A stretch of 64,000 nt of DNA from Xanthomonas hortorum (GCF_024339125.1 NZ_CP101417.1:186001-250000); one strand, 5' to 3'; shown: positions 17,986 to 28,217, counted from the first letter of the stretch. Made by a program: numbers and translations. The notes: generated by a model from the letters alone, not told the origin.

Positions 17986-19242
17986 ATGTCTACTGGCAAC
18001 TTGTTGTATGCCCAATCCGGCGGCGTTACCGCCGTCATCAATGCCACCGCCGCCGGTGTGATCACCGAAGCGCGCGCGCGCAAGATCAAGGTGCTGGCCG
18101 CACGCAACGGCATCCTGGGCGCATTGCGCGAGGAGCTGATCGACACCTCGAAAGAATCCGCCGCCGCGATCGCCGCGCTGGCGCAGACCCCCGGCGGCGC
18201 ATTCGGCTCGTGCCGCTACAAGCTCAAGTCGCTGGAAGAAGACAGCGCCAAGTACGAGCGCCTGCTCGACGTGCTGCGTGCGCACGACGTGCGCTGGTTC
18301 CTCTACAACGGCGGCAACGACTCGGCCGATACCGCGTGGAAGGTCTCGCAGCTGGCCAAGGCCTACGGCTACCCGCTGCACTGCATCGGCGTGCCCAAGA
18401 CCATCGACAACGACCTCGCAGTAACCGACACCTGCCCCGGCTTCGGCTCGGCGGCGAAATACACCGCGGTCTCGGTGCGCGAAGCCGCACTGGATGTCGC
18501 CGCGATGGCCGACACCTCGACCAAAGTCTTCATCTACGAAGCGATGGGCCGCCACGCCGGTTGGCTCGCCGCCGCGGCAGGTCTGGCCGGTCAAGGTCCG
18601 GACGATGCACCGCAGATCATCCTGCTGCCCGAACGCGCCTATGACCAGGCGGTATTCCTGGCCAAGGTCAAGCAGGTAGTGGAAAAAGTCGGCTGGTGCG
18701 TGGTGGTCGCCAGCGAAGGCATCCAGGACGCACAGGGCACGTTCGTCGCCGACGCAGGCGGCGCCACCGACTCGTTCGGGCATGCGCAACTCGGCGGCGT
18801 CGCCTCATTCCTCGCCGCGCAAGTGAAGCAGGAACTCGGCTACAAGGTGCACTGGACACTGCCCGATTACCTGCAACGCTCCGCACGTCACTTGGCCTCC
18901 AAAACCGACTGGGAGCAGGCTCAGGCCGTCGGCAAGGCCGCCGTGCAATACGCGCTTAAGGGCATGAACGCGGTGATCCCGGTGATCGAACGCGTCAGCG
19001 ACGCCCCCTATCGCTGGAAGATCGTGCCCGCCCCGCTGCACAAGGTGGCCAACCACGAAAAGAAGATGCCGCCCAGCTTCCTGCGCAAGGACGGCTTCGG
19101 CATCACCGAACGCGCCCGCCGCTATTTCGCCCCACTGATCAAGGGCGAAGCGCCGCTGGCCTACGGCAGCGATGGGTTGCCGAAGTATGTGACCTTGAAG
19201 AATGTGGCGGTGGCGAAGAAGTTGCCGGCTTGGGAGGGCTGA
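17986..19242 (+). CDS. pfp: 6-phosphofructokinase, pyrophosphate-dependent type
   Basis: A 418-residue PFK. YNGGNDSADT (107-116) stands where ATP enzymes have GGDGS, and PKTIDND (137-143) carries Lys instead of the Gly of ATP-PFKs. Both are hallmarks of PPi-dependent enzymes, and PPi use has been reported for the Xanthomonas campestris enzyme. It interconverts fructose-6-P + PPi and fructose-1,6-bisP + Pi, reversibly. A GAGGAG ribosome site lies about 10 nt before the ATG. Neighbours adk, hppA and ppa all deal with adenylate or pyrophosphate pools. Confidence 0.9.
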   Translation: MSTGNLLYAQSGGVTAVINATAAGVITEARARKIKVLAARNGILGALREELIDTSKESAAAIAALAQTPGGAFGSCRYKLKSLEEDSAKYERLLDVLRAHDVRWFLYNGGNDSADTAWKVSQLAKAYGYPLHCIGVPKTIDNDLAVTDTCPGFGSAAKYTAVSVREAALDVAAMADTSTKVFIYEAMGRHAGWLAAAAGLAGQGPDDAPQIILLPERAYDQAVFLAKVKQVVEKVGWCVVVASEGIQDAQGTFVADAGGATDSFGHAQLGGVASFLAAQVKQELGYKVHWTLPDYLQRSARHLASKTDWEQAQAVGKAAVQYALKGMNAVIPVIERVSDAPYRWKIVPAPLHKVANHEKKMPPSFLRKDGFGITERARRYFAPLIKGEAPLAYGSDGLPKYVTLKNVAVAKKLPAWEG

Positions 19243-19460
19243 GCTTCAGGTATTGCCAGGCAGAAGAATCCGTCGCTTCCATCGAGAGGACCGCATGCGC
19301 AACCCGTCCCTAGCCTTCTCAGCATCCTGTTGCAGATAGCCGAGAGCAAAAGGCATGGTGGATTAGCTGATTCCGCCAATACAACCTGGCAGCAAGAACT
19401 CGCTTGATTGTGCAATCACTTAAGCGCTACATCGTCGGCTTTCGAGGTCGACTAAAAGAC

Positions 19461-19500
19461 AAAACAGCGCATCCCAACATTGCCGGGGTGCGCTGTTTTT
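19461..19500. terminator. bidirectional terminator between PFK and a small secreted-protein gene
   Basis: AAAACAGCGCA (19461-19471) pairs with TGCGCTGTTTT (19489-19499), with an A run on one side and a T run on the other. It lies between two convergent genes. Confidence 0.85.
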
Positions 19501-19530
19501 AATATCTCGAAACGAAACAGAATGGCTCGT

Positions 19531-20055
19531 TTACTGACAAGCCTTGCCTTCCACCGTCATCTGCGCAGCAAACATCGGCACCTGCGGCATCTTTCCGGCT
19601 GCGGCCTGTTGCTTGGCGTCTTCCAGATAGATGCGCGACTGGCCTTGGCCATCGAGTTGCGGTTTGGCCTCCACAGGCTTACGCCAGATGCGCACCACGG
19701 CCTGCTGCGCCGGGCAGGCGGCGCTCGGGACGCGGATCACGTCGTTGAAGATCCAACCCGATGCGACGCTGGGCGTGGCCTTGGCGAAATCCACGAAGCG
19801 CGCGCGTGGCTGGCAGGTCGGGCTGCTACGCACGACCGAGAAGGTGTATGGCTGCGCAGCGTTACCGGTGAACACGCCTTCTAGGCGAGCGCAGGCTTCG
19901 GGAATCTGGCGCAAGGTGTGCACGGCACCGACCGCTTGCGCGGTGCCGGCATCGCGCTGTTTCAACTCCGGCGTTGGCTCAGCAGCAAGCGCGTAGCTGG
20001 TGAGCAACAAGGCTGCAATCGTCACGGCAGACTTCGACGCGGCATAGTTCGACAT
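19531..20055 (-). CDS. uncharacterised secreted protein
   Basis: A 174-residue protein with an N-terminal signal (MSNYAASKSAVTIAALLLTSYALAA) and no recognised domain. Cysteines occur in EACARL, PTCQ, SAACPA and near the C-terminus (GKACQ), suggesting periplasmic disulfides. ATG 20055 starts the signal sequence directly; an ATG two codons upstream is possible. It is convergent with PFK and divergent from hppA. Function unknown. Confidence 0.65.
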   Translation of the reverse strand: MSNYAASKSAVTIAALLLTSYALAAEPTPELKQRDAGTAQAVGAVHTLRQIPEACARLEGVFTGNAAQPYTFSVVRSSPTCQPRARFVDFAKATPSVASGWIFNDVIRVPSAACPAQQAVVRIWRKPVEAKPQLDGQGQSRIYLEDAKQQAAAGKMPQVPMFAAQMTVEGKACQ

Positions 20056-20306
20056 ACACACTCCTGGATCGGGTCGATCACGTTGGGCCGCAGGCTGTCA
20101 CGCCGCGACTGAACAACATGCCAAAGCCGTAGTGGTGGCAGCCTCACAAGGTGCGGCGCATACTCGGCCGCGATCCGGCCACATGAACATCGCGACGCGC
20201 GTTACGGTCATTGTGACCGTCGAGTCCGTATTCGCCAGTCCACTCGCTGCGTGCATCGCCCTTGGTTCGTCCCGACCGGACGACATCCATTCTCTTGGGA
20301 GGGGTC

Positions 20307-22334
20307 ATGCTGGAACATTACGGATTACTGCTTGCACTGGGTTGTGCGGTCCTGGCAATCGTCTATGGAATTGTGTCGGCACGCTGGGTGATCGCGCAGC
20401 CGAGTGGCAACGCACGCATGCAGGAGATCGCTGCCGCGATCCAGGAAGGCGCACGCGCCTATCTCAACCGGCAATACCTCACGATTTCAATCGCCGGTGG
20501 CGTGTTGTTCGTGTTGGTCGGGCTGTTTCTGAGCTGGTACACCGCGGTGGGTTTTGCGATCGGCGCGGTGCTGTCGGGGCTGGCCGGCTATATCGGCATG
20601 AGCGTGTCGGTACGCGCCAATGTGCGCACCGCCGAGGCCGCGCGGCATGGCATCGGCAAGGCAATGGATGTGGCCTTCCGCGGCGGCGCTATCACCGGCA
20701 TGCTGGTGGTGGGCTTGGGATTGCTCGGCGTGGCCGGTTATTACGCGGTGCTGCAGGCGATGGGCCTGCCGCTGGAGCAAAACCTCCACGCATTGGTGGG
20801 TCTGGCATTCGGGTCTTCGCTGATCTCGATCTTCGCGCGCCTGGGTGGCGGTATCTTCACCAAAGGCGCGGACGTGGGTGCGGATCTGGTCGGCAAGGTC
20901 GAAGCCGGCATTCCCGAGGATGACCCGCGTAATCCGGCGGTCATCGCAGACAACGTTGGCGACAACGTCGGCGACTGCGCAGGCATGGCGGCGGATCTGT
21001 TCGAAACCTATGCCGTCACCGTGATCGCCACGATGTTGCTGGGCAGTCTGACGCTGGCCGACACCGGGCCGCATGCGGTGCTGTATCCGCTGGTACTCGG
21101 TGGCGTGTCGATCATCGCCTCGATCGTGGGCGCGGGCTTCGTCAAGGTCAAAGCCGGTGGCTTGATCATGGGCGCGCTCTATAAAGGCGTGATCGTCTCA
21201 GGCGTGCTGGCCGCACTCGCCTACTGGCCAATCACCCAGACGCTGATGCGCGACAACATCCATGGCGCGACGTCGTTGTATGTATGCGCATTGATCGGCC
21301 TGGTGCTCACCGGCCTGATCGTCTGGATCACCGAGTACTACACCGGCACCCAATACAAGCCTGTGCAGCACGTGGCAGCGGCGAGCACCACCGGCCATGG
21401 CACCAACATCATCGCCGGGCTTGGCATCTCGATGAAATCCACTGCGCTGCCGGTGATTGCGGTGTGTGCGGCGATCTGGGGTGCGTTTTATTTCGGCGGG
21501 CTGTACGGCATTGCGACCGCAGCGACGGCGATGTTGTCGATGGCTGGCATGATCGTGGCGCTGGATGCGTATGGGCCGATCACCGACAACGCTGGCGGCA
21601 TCGCCGAAATGGCCGAGCTGCCACCGGAAGTGCGCAACATCACCGACCCGCTGGATGCGGTGGGCAACACCACCAAAGCGGTGACCAAAGGCTATGCGAT
21701 CGGCTCGGCAGCGCTGGCTGCCTTGGTGCTGTTTGCCGACTACACCCACAATCTGCAGGCGGCCAATCCTGGCGAAGTCTTCGCCTTCGATCTGTCCGAC
21801 CACACGGTGATCATCGGCTTGTTGATCGGCGGGTTGATCCCCTACCTGTTCGCGGCGATGGCGATGGAAGCGGTGGGGCGTGCGGCAGGCGCAGTGGTCG
21901 AGGAAGTCCGCCGCCAGTTCCGCGAGATCCCGGGAATCATGGCCGGCACTGCCAAACCGCAATACGACCGCGCAGTCGACATGCTGACCCGCTCGGCGAT
22001 CCGCGAAATGATCGTACCTTCGCTGCTGCCGGTCGTGGTGCCGATCGTGATCGGCCTGCTGCTCGGGCCACGTGCGCTGGGCGGTCTGTTGATCGGCACG
22101 ATCGTCACCGGCCTATTCTTGGCGATTTCGATGACCACCGGTGGCGGTGCCTGGGACAACGCCAAGAAGTACATCGAAGACGGCCACTTTGGCGGCAAGG
22201 GCAGCGAAGCCCACAAGGCCGCGATCACCGGCGACACAGTGGGAGACCCCTACAAGGACACCGCAGGGCCGGCGATCAATCCGTTGATCAAGATCATCAA
22301 CATCGTGGCCTTGCTGCTGGTGCCCCTGCTTTGA
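20307..22334 (+). CDS. hppA: membrane-bound proton-translocating pyrophosphatase (K+-independent type)
   Basis: A 675-residue, highly hydrophobic protein. The PPi-site motif is [11 protein letters not shown] (189-199) and the acidic signature [13 protein letters not shown] (215-227). GNTTKA (about 453-458) has Lys at the position that separates K+-independent (Lys) from K+-dependent (Ala) enzymes. It hydrolyses PPi and pumps protons across the inner membrane, or makes PPi from the gradient. A GGGAGGGG ribosome site precedes ATG 20307; the extra upstream frame is discarded. It lies close to PPi-type PFK, a pairing known from methanotrophs. Confidence 0.95.
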   Translation: MLEHYGLLLALGCAVLAIVYGIVSARWVIAQPSGNARMQEIAAAIQEGARAYLNRQYLTISIAGGVLFVLVGLFLSWYTAVGFAIGAVLSGLAGYIGMSVSVRANVRTAEAARHGIGKAMDVAFRGGAITGMLVVGLGLLGVAGYYAVLQAMGLPLEQNLHALVGLAFGSSLISIFARLGGGIFTKGADVGADLVGKVEAGIPEDDPRNPAVIADNVGDNVGDCAGMAADLFETYAVTVIATMLLGSLTLADTGPHAVLYPLVLGGVSIIASIVGAGFVKVKAGGLIMGALYKGVIVSGVLAALAYWPITQTLMRDNIHGATSLYVCALIGLVLTGLIVWITEYYTGTQYKPVQHVAAASTTGHGTNIIAGLGISMKSTALPVIAVCAAIWGAFYFGGLYGIATAATAMLSMAGMIVALDAYGPITDNAGGIAEMAELPPEVRNITDPLDAVGNTTKAVTKGYAIGSAALAALVLFADYTHNLQAANPGEVFAFDLSDHTVIIGLLIGGLIPYLFAAMAMEAVGRAAGAVVEEVRRQFREIPGIMAGTAKPQYDRAVDMLTRSAIREMIVPSLLPVVVPIVIGLLLGPRALGGLLIGTIVTGLFLAISMTTGGGAWDNAKKYIEDGHFGGKGSEAHKAAITGDTVGDPYKDTAGPAINPLIKIINIVALLLVPLL

Positions 22335-22485
22335 TGCGTTCCATGCCTTCTGAACGTGTGCGACCCGGCGTCAAGCACGCAGGCCGCCAGCATCTCGGCC
22401 GGTGACGACGGATGACGGAGTAGAGCGCGGCTGATGCGGTCATCGCAGCGCGCTCCGCTGCCATTGGCATGCGGCCGGGCCGGCG

Positions 22486-22522
22486 ACAGGTGGAGCTGCG
22501 CGAGATGCGCAGCTCCACCTGT
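22486..22522. repeat. 16-bp perfect hairpin at convergent 3' ends
   Basis: ACAGGTGGAGCTGCGC (22486-22501) pairs perfectly with 22507-22522 around a 5-nt loop. It lies between the hppA stop and the stop of the minus-strand secreted-protein gene. There is no T tract; it may protect or define both 3' ends. Confidence 0.7.
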
Positions 22523-22529
22523 CACATGC

Positions 22530-23012
22530 TCAGAGGCAGCCGATCAGGCCGTCATAGATCGGCGGCGCGCCGTTCGGCAGCGGCTCGAACAGCGGGTTGG
22601 TCACCGCCAAGGTGCGATACATCTCGTCCAGACCGGTCCCGGCCTTCAACGGCGCCGTGCAACGCCAGACCCGGCTATCGGAGCGCAGGTACCCGCTGCG
22701 GGGATCGACGCTGACCTCACTGGCGCCGAAGGTCCAGATGCAGCTGCGCACCACGCCGGTCACCCGATGCACCGAGCAGCGGAAGCGTAGCGGCTGGTAG
22801 TCGCTGAATTCGCCACCGCAAAAGGTGTCGCCGCAAATATTGTCGAAATCGCGTTCCAGCCGCTGCTCCAGATCGACGAACGCCTCCCAGCCTTCGCCAT
22901 TGGCGGGCCAGTCCACCGCGTCGACGAAGGTCGGCGGCGGTGTTGCCGCGGCGGCAACCTGGGCGAACACAGACAGCAGCAGGACAACGAGCAAACGTGC
23001 GAGCTTGGACAT
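22530..23012 (-). CDS. uncharacterised secreted protein
   Basis: A 160-residue protein with a clear signal peptide (MSKLARLLVVLLLSVFAQVA, cleavage near AAA). The mature protein has paired cysteines (DNICGDTFCGG, RFRCSV, RSCIW, WRCTA, IGCL) typical of a disulfide-bonded periplasmic protein. No known domain recognised. A GGGAA ribosome site precedes ATG 23012; the open frame upstream to 23132 is a shadow. It lies between hppA and ppa on the opposite strand. Confidence 0.7.
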   Translation of the reverse strand: MSKLARLLVVLLLSVFAQVAAAATPPPTFVDAVDWPANGEGWEAFVDLEQRLERDFDNICGDTFCGGEFSDYQPLRFRCSVHRVTGVVRSCIWTFGASEVSVDPRSGYLRSDSRVWRCTAPLKAGTGLDEMYRTLAVTNPLFEPLPNGAPPIYDGLIGCL

Positions 23013-23208
23013 GGCAATTCCCTTGCAGTGGATGAGCCTGCAGCGTGCGCCGCGCCTTTGGCCGCAACGATCGGGGAGCTGCTCATGATGAATGCGGACT
23101 ATGCCGCGTGCCGGGGTCGGCGCATTGCCCATTCAGTGTCGCTGCACCGCAACAGCCGAACGCGTAGAATCGCGCTCCACACACTGCTGAAGCCTCGGAG
23201 CTACGCGC

Positions 23209-23745
23209 ATGGGACTGGAACTGGTCACCGCCGGCAAGAATCTGCCGGACGAAATCAACGTCGTCATCGAGATCCCCAAGGATTCCGAGCCGGTCAAGTA
23301 CGAAGTGGACAAGGCCAGCGGCGCGATCTTCGTCGACCGCATCCTGTCGACCCCGATGCGTTACCCCTGCAACTACGGCTACGTGCCCAACACCTTGTGT
23401 GGCGACGGCGACCCGGCCGATGTGCTGGTGGTGCTGCCGCTGCCGCTGGTGCCTGGCTCGGTGGTGCGTTGCCGTCCGGTGGGCGTGCTGCGCATGAGCG
23501 ACGAAGCCGGTAGCGACGAAAAAATCCTGGCAGTGCCGATCGAGAAGATCTTCTCCGGCTATGCGCACATCGAGGACATCAATCAGGTGTCCAGCCACTG
23601 GATGGAGCGCATCGGCCACTTCTTCGAGCATTACAAGGACTTGGAGAAGGGCAAGTGGGTCAAGCTGGATGGCTGGGGCGGCGCGGCCGAGGCCAAGCGC
23701 ATCCTGGTGGAGTCGGTGGAACGCTACAATTCCGACGCAGCCTGA
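23209..23745 (+). CDS. ppa: soluble inorganic pyrophosphatase (family I)
   Basis: A 178-residue family-I enzyme with the metal-binding signature DGDPADVLV (66-74). Conserved KYEVDK (30-35) and YGYVPNT surround the active site. It hydrolyses PPi to two Pi in the cytoplasm with Mg2+, driving biosynthetic reactions. In this neighbourhood it competes for PPi with the PPi-dependent PFK and the membrane pyrophosphatase. Monocistronic in appearance; a perfect hairpin follows it. Confidence 0.95.
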   Translation: MGLELVTAGKNLPDEINVVIEIPKDSEPVKYEVDKASGAIFVDRILSTPMRYPCNYGYVPNTLCGDGDPADVLVVLPLPLVPGSVVRCRPVGVLRMSDEAGSDEKILAVPIEKIFSGYAHIEDINQVSSHWMERIGHFFEHYKDLEKGKWVKLDGWGGAAEAKRILVESVERYNSDAA

Positions 23746-23784
23746 TCGATCGAGCGTGATGCAGTCCTGCAAACGCAGGGCGAT

Positions 23785-23811
23785 CGGGATCACGCTTTCC
23801 GCGTGATCCCG
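23785..23811 (+). terminator. 11-bp hairpin after ppa without T tract
   Basis: CGGGATCACGC (23785-23795) pairs with GCGTGATCCCG (23801-23811) around a 5-nt loop, 40 bp after the ppa stop. It lacks a T run, so intrinsic termination is doubtful. Confidence 0.45.
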
Positions 23812-23891
23812 GTGACCGCCGTCGGCAGATTGGGTACATTGCCGACAGCGTATGGCCGGTGTCTGTCGCCGGTGACTCTTGGGGAAGTGTC

Positions 23892-25007
23892 TTGCGTATT
23901 CTGTTTGTTGGGGACGAAGCCAGTCTTCCGTCCGACCTGAGCGACTATGTCTCTGATCTGGGCGATCAGTGGCAGGCGCAGCAAGTGGCCGACGGAAATT
24001 CGGCGATCGAAGCTGCCGCGTTATCGCCGTTCGATGCCGTCATCGTTGCACCGGTGCTGCCCGATCTCACTGCCGCCACGTTGCTGGGGCAAATCCGTAC
24101 GTTGCGCCCGGACACCATTCGTATTGCGTTGATCGATGCGCAGGATGGCCAGCGCACCCCGCCGGCCCGCATCATCGGGGTGGCCCATCGCTTCCTGCCG
24201 ATGCCGCTGGCGCCGGAAGTCCTGCTTGAGGCGGTCACCAGCCTGGAAGAGCTGCGCGACCTGCTCACCAATCCGCGCTTGCGCGCCGCGATCGGGCGGA
24301 TCGAGAAGCTACCGTCGCCGCCGCATCTGTATCTGAGCCTGATGCACGCGCTGGAAGAAGACGAAGGCGCCGACGCGGCCGATATCGCCAAGCTGATCGC
24401 CGGCGACCCGGCGATTGCGGCAAAAGTGCTGCAGTTGTGCAATTCGGCGTTTTTCTCCGGTGGCCGCAGCATCACCGATCTGCGCACGGCGGTGACCCGT
24501 CTGGGCGTGGCGACGCTGCGCGATCTGGTGCTGGCCAGCGAAGTATTTTCGGTGCAGACCCTGACCCCGGCCGAGCGCAATGCGATGCAGCGCCGCGCCC
24601 TGCTCTCTTCGCGTCTGGCTGCAAAAGTGTTGCCACCGACCAGTGCAGAACTCGGCTCCACCGCCGCGCTGCTGGCCGATATCGGCCTGTTGCTGCCCGG
24701 CGTGCGCGACGAGCGCGAACCGCCGGCCGAAGGCGGCGACGAGCGCCTGGGCCATACTGAAGCCGGTGCGTACCTGCTCGGCCTGTGGGGCCTGCCGATG
24801 CCGATCATCGAAGCGGTGGCCTTCCATCGCCACCCGCAGCGTTCCAGCCTGCGCAGCTTCTGGGTGACCGGCGCGGTGCATGTCGCCACGGCACTGGCCA
24901 GCGGCGAAGCCGTAGACGAAGAGTATCTGTCCAAGGTGGGCGTGATCACGCGCCTGCCGAAGTGGCGCGAGCAGGCTGAGACGTTGTTGGGGCTCGCCGA
25001 GGCTTAA
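23892..25007 (+). CDS. HDOD-domain protein with degenerate receiver domain
   Basis: A 371-residue protein. Residues 1-115 look like a response-regulator receiver (RILFVGDEAS start), but the phosphate-accepting Asp is replaced: FDAVIVAPVLPDL has Ala at that place, and the late Lys reads Met (FLPMPL). Residues about 130-330 are an HDOD domain (LPSPPHLYLSLMHAL, NSAFFSGG, VAFHRHPQ). HDOD proteins act in bacterial signalling and cell-cycle or motility control without proven catalysis. The start is TTG 23892, because GGGGAAG lies 5 nt upstream; GTG 23859 is an alternative. Confidence 0.78.
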   Translation: MRILFVGDEASLPSDLSDYVSDLGDQWQAQQVADGNSAIEAAALSPFDAVIVAPVLPDLTAATLLGQIRTLRPDTIRIALIDAQDGQRTPPARIIGVAHRFLPMPLAPEVLLEAVTSLEELRDLLTNPRLRAAIGRIEKLPSPPHLYLSLMHALEEDEGADAADIAKLIAGDPAIAAKVLQLCNSAFFSGGRSITDLRTAVTRLGVATLRDLVLASEVFSVQTLTPAERNAMQRRALLSSRLAAKVLPPTSAELGSTAALLADIGLLLPGVRDEREPPAEGGDERLGHTEAGAYLLGLWGLPMPIIEAVAFHRHPQRSSLRSFWVTGAVHVATALASGEAVDEEYLSKVGVITRLPKWREQAETLLGLAEA

Positions 25008-25052
25008 AACCAAGGCGCTACTGCTGATGTAGCAAGCCGATATAACAAGAAG

Positions 25053-25076
25053 GGCGCGACATGGTCGCGCCTTTTT
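25053..25076 (+). terminator. terminator of the HDOD gene
   Basis: GGCGCGAC, loop ATG, GTCGCGCC, then TTTTT. It follows the HDOD stop by about 45 bp. Confidence 0.88.
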
Positions 25077-25275
25077 CTTTGGCTGTTTCCAGCTGTTTTC
25101 CCAGGCCATTTTCTTGAACAACTGGCTACAAAACACAGCGAATATAGCTGTCGCTCGCCGCGCATTGCTCGCGCATCGAAACACATCCATACGCACTCCA
25201 TGACTCACGTAGTTGCCTGCATCGCAGGCCTCACGCTACCTGCAGTCAAGACAAGGCAATCGACAAACGATAGAC

Positions 25276-25307
25276 AAAAAAACGGGCCTTTCGGCCCGTC
25301 TTTTTTT
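25276..25307. terminator. terminator of the TonB-receptor gene (bidirectional)
   Basis: ACGGGCC (25282-25288), loop TTTC, GGCCCGT (25293-25299), with an A run before and seven T after. It lies 22 bp beyond the receptor stop on the minus strand. Confidence 0.88.
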
Positions 25308-25328
25308 CACCTTACGACGCTTCGATGA

Positions 25329-28217
25329 TCAGAAGCGCTGGTTGTAATGCACGAACAGGAAGCGGTCGTAATCCAGCATCGGATCGATCGCCGCAGTGCT
25401 GCTGTTGGTGATCGAGTAGGTCACCGGCGGCTGCTTGTTCCAGATGTTGCGGGCACCAACGGTCACGCTGCCATCCCACGGAGCCTGCCAGGTGACAGAG
25501 ACGTCCTGGTAGGAGATCGAGCCCTTCTTGTTGGAACCGGTGCCACCGCCCCAGCCCGGATTCGGGGTCTGGTAGTTCGGGTTGTTGCACTCGATGCCTG
25601 CCGCTGCATCCCAGCAGTAATCACGGAAACCACCGTAGTAACGCAGGTTCCAGTTGGCCGACAACGCACCCAGCGACCAGTCCAGACCCAAGGTGGCACG
25701 CACGCGCGGGAAGTTCCAGTAGCCGGCGGAGTTTGCCCACTCGGCACCGGCTTCTGCCTGCGACTTGTAGGTCGCCAGGTAGTTGGTGTCCAGGTTGACA
25801 GCGAACTTGCCGTACGCGGTTTCCGGCATGCGATAACGCACACCGAAGTTGTAGCCTTCGGTTTCCAGACGGCCCAGGTTGACGTTGCCGCGGCTCAGCG
25901 TGGTGACCTGCCCGGTGACCGCGTCGCGACCGTAGTCGGCGCAGTAGCTGGCCAGGCTGTTGAGGTAGCAGTTGTTCAACACATCATTGGCCGTCAGCGA
26001 CGTGATGATGTTGGAGATCGAAATGCGGTACCAATCCAGCGAGAAGTCCAGGCCCTGCACCCAATGCGGGCTATACACCATACCCACGGTGCGGGTGATG
26101 CTGTATTCCGGCTCAAGCTCGGCATTACCCACGCCCGAATTGAACGGCGCATTGCCCTGCACGTCGCGACGCGTCACCGGATTGCCTGCGGTGTCGGTCT
26201 GACGGAAACCAGCCGGCAGGCCTTCGCCGGCGCAGCGTGCTGCCACACCCGCATTGCCCAGCGACCCGAAGGTCGCATCGCACGGATCGGTGAAGGTATC
26301 GAACGTCTGCGAGCCGCCACCGAAGGTGTCCGACAGGGTCGGCGCACGGAACCCGGTGCCGTAGGTACCGCGCACAAGCAGGTCGTCGATCGGCTTCCAG
26401 GTGAAGCTGAACTTGCTGTTGGTGGTATCGCCGAAGCGGCTGTAGTTGCTGTAACGCGCGGCCACGTCGAACGACAGTTCCTTGGCGCCCGGCAGATCCT
26501 TCAACACCGGGATCAACAGCTCCAGATAGGCTTCGTTGGTCTGGTAGCGACCTTCGGTGGCCTGCGCAGCCAGGTCGGTGGTGTAACCGGCGCTGGACAG
26601 CTGATCCGGGTAGTCGTAGCCACTGATTTCGCGGTGCTCGACGCCTGCGGCGAAGCCCAGCTCACCGGCCGGCAGATCGAACAGACCACCGGTGACGTTG
26701 GCGGTCCACTGCTTGCTCAGGCTCTGCTGCGTCGACTGGCCCAATGCATTGATGTACTGCAGCGCGTTCGGTGTGGAGGCCGACGGGCCACCCAGGATGT
26801 TGAACGGGGTGCACTGGCCCAACGCGTTGCTGGTGCCCAGCGGCAGCGGGCTGGCAGCCGTACCGCACTGCACCTGACCCTGTGCATTGAGGAACGACGG
26901 GCCCAGCGCCTTCTGCAACGCCAACAGGTTGATGTTGCCGCGCGAAACCTGCGTCACATCGTACTTGTTGTAGTTGAAGCCCACGTCCCAGTTCCAGCCG
27001 TGGCTACCCACGTCGAACACGCCTTCCAGCGCTGCATCGAAATGCAGGGTCTTGACGTTGCTTTCGGTGGTGCGCGGCAATTCAACCGTACGACGGAACC
27101 AGCTGGTGATGTCCTGGCCGACCGGGTTGTAGTAGCTGCTGCCGCTGATCGCCACCGGAAACTGCGGCTGCGAAGAGGCCTGCAGCGGGTAACCGGCGAT
27201 CTGACGGTTCGAGTCGCGCTCGGAGTACATCGCCGTCGACTTGAAGGTGATGCTGTCGGTGATGTTGTAGCTGCCGGTGGTGAAGATCGACTTGTTGCGG
27301 CTGGATTGCTGCAACATCATCTGGTCGACGGAGTTGTAATAGTCGTCGGTGGTGATGTCGTTGTGGTAGTTGGCGATGTTGCGCGAATCCGCACCCACGC
27401 CACGGCCGTCGAACGAACCGGTGTGGTTGAGGATGTAGGTTTCACCATTGGAGGTGAAACGACCCCACGGGCCGGTCGCGCTCAGGCTGTCTTCGATGTG
27501 GTTCGGGCCGGCCGAGTAACGGGTCAGCGCGCGATCCTTGGCCCACACCGGATCTTCGTTGGTGTAGTTGGCGCCGAACACCAGCGACGCACGGTCGGTG
27601 GTGGTGCCGGCGGTGAAGGAGTACTGCTCCTTGGAACCGTCGCCACGACCGTTCTGGCCAAAATACGCCGAGGCTTCTGCACCGTCGTAGTTCTGGCGCA
27701 GGATGATGTTGACCACACCAGCCACGGCGTCGGAGCCGTAGATCGCCGAGGCGCCGTCCTTCAGCACTTCGATGCGCTCGATCAACGAGCTCGGGATGGT
27801 GGACATGTCGGTCAGGCCGTTCAGGCTACTGGTCCAACGCTTGCCGTTCACCAACACCAGGGTGCGGTTCTCGTTAAGGTTATACAGGTTGACGTATTGG
27901 CCGCCCTGCTCCGGGTCGGAGGTCAGCACTGCAGCCTTGCTGTAGGTCTGGGTGCCGGCAATCGACAGGTTCTGGAGGATGTCACCAACGCTGACCAGAC
28001 CCGACTTCTGAATGTCCTGCTGGGTGACGGTGAACACCGGCTGTGCGGTTTCAACGTCGACCGAGCGGATGCGCGAGCCGGTGATTTCAATGCGGTCCAG
28101 CGTCGTGGTCGACGGGGCGGACTGCTCTTGTGCATTGGCGGCAAAAGCCGGCGTCAACGCGATCGCAATACCGGCGGGCAACAGGCCCAGCCGCACTGCG
28201 GAGGTGCGAAGGTTCAT
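25329..28217 (-). CDS. TonB-dependent receptor (large, signal peptide)
   Basis: A 962-residue outer-membrane receptor. It has a signal peptide (MNLRTSAVRLGLLPAGIAIA, cleaved near ANAQ), TonB-box-like DRIEITGSRI, a plug with VLVNGKRW and GSDAVAGVVNIILR, and a barrel ending LFVHYNQRF. It shares SGRIRSVDVE-type wording (GSRIRSVDVETAQPV) with the receptor at 34.4 kb, so the two are paralogs. The substrate is unknown; this subfamily is often linked to plant-derived nutrients in Xanthomonas. GGAGAG lies before ATG 28217. The AraC gene upstream, 48 bp away on the same strand, is the likely regulator. Confidence 0.88.
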   Translation of the reverse strand: MNLRTSAVRLGLLPAGIAIALTPAFAANAQEQSAPSTTTLDRIEITGSRIRSVDVETAQPVFTVTQQDIQKSGLVSVGDILQNLSIAGTQTYSKAAVLTSDPEQGGQYVNLYNLNENRTLVLVNGKRWTSSLNGLTDMSTIPSSLIERIEVLKDGASAIYGSDAVAGVVNIILRQNYDGAEASAYFGQNGRGDGSKEQYSFTAGTTTDRASLVFGANYTNEDPVWAKDRALTRYSAGPNHIEDSLSATGPWGRFTSNGETYILNHTGSFDGRGVGADSRNIANYHNDITTDDYYNSVDQMMLQQSSRNKSIFTTGSYNITDSITFKSTAMYSERDSNRQIAGYPLQASSQPQFPVAISGSSYYNPVGQDITSWFRRTVELPRTTESNVKTLHFDAALEGVFDVGSHGWNWDVGFNYNKYDVTQVSRGNINLLALQKALGPSFLNAQGQVQCGTAASPLPLGTSNALGQCTPFNILGGPSASTPNALQYINALGQSTQQSLSKQWTANVTGGLFDLPAGELGFAAGVEHREISGYDYPDQLSSAGYTTDLAAQATEGRYQTNEAYLELLIPVLKDLPGAKELSFDVAARYSNYSRFGDTTNSKFSFTWKPIDDLLVRGTYGTGFRAPTLSDTFGGGSQTFDTFTDPCDATFGSLGNAGVAARCAGEGLPAGFRQTDTAGNPVTRRDVQGNAPFNSGVGNAELEPEYSITRTVGMVYSPHWVQGLDFSLDWYRISISNIITSLTANDVLNNCYLNSLASYCADYGRDAVTGQVTTLSRGNVNLGRLETEGYNFGVRYRMPETAYGKFAVNLDTNYLATYKSQAEAGAEWANSAGYWNFPRVRATLGLDWSLGALSANWNLRYYGGFRDYCWDAAAGIECNNPNYQTPNPGWGGGTGSNKKGSISYQDVSVTWQAPWDGSVTVGARNIWNKQPPVTYSITNSSTAAIDPMLDYDRFLFVHYNQRF

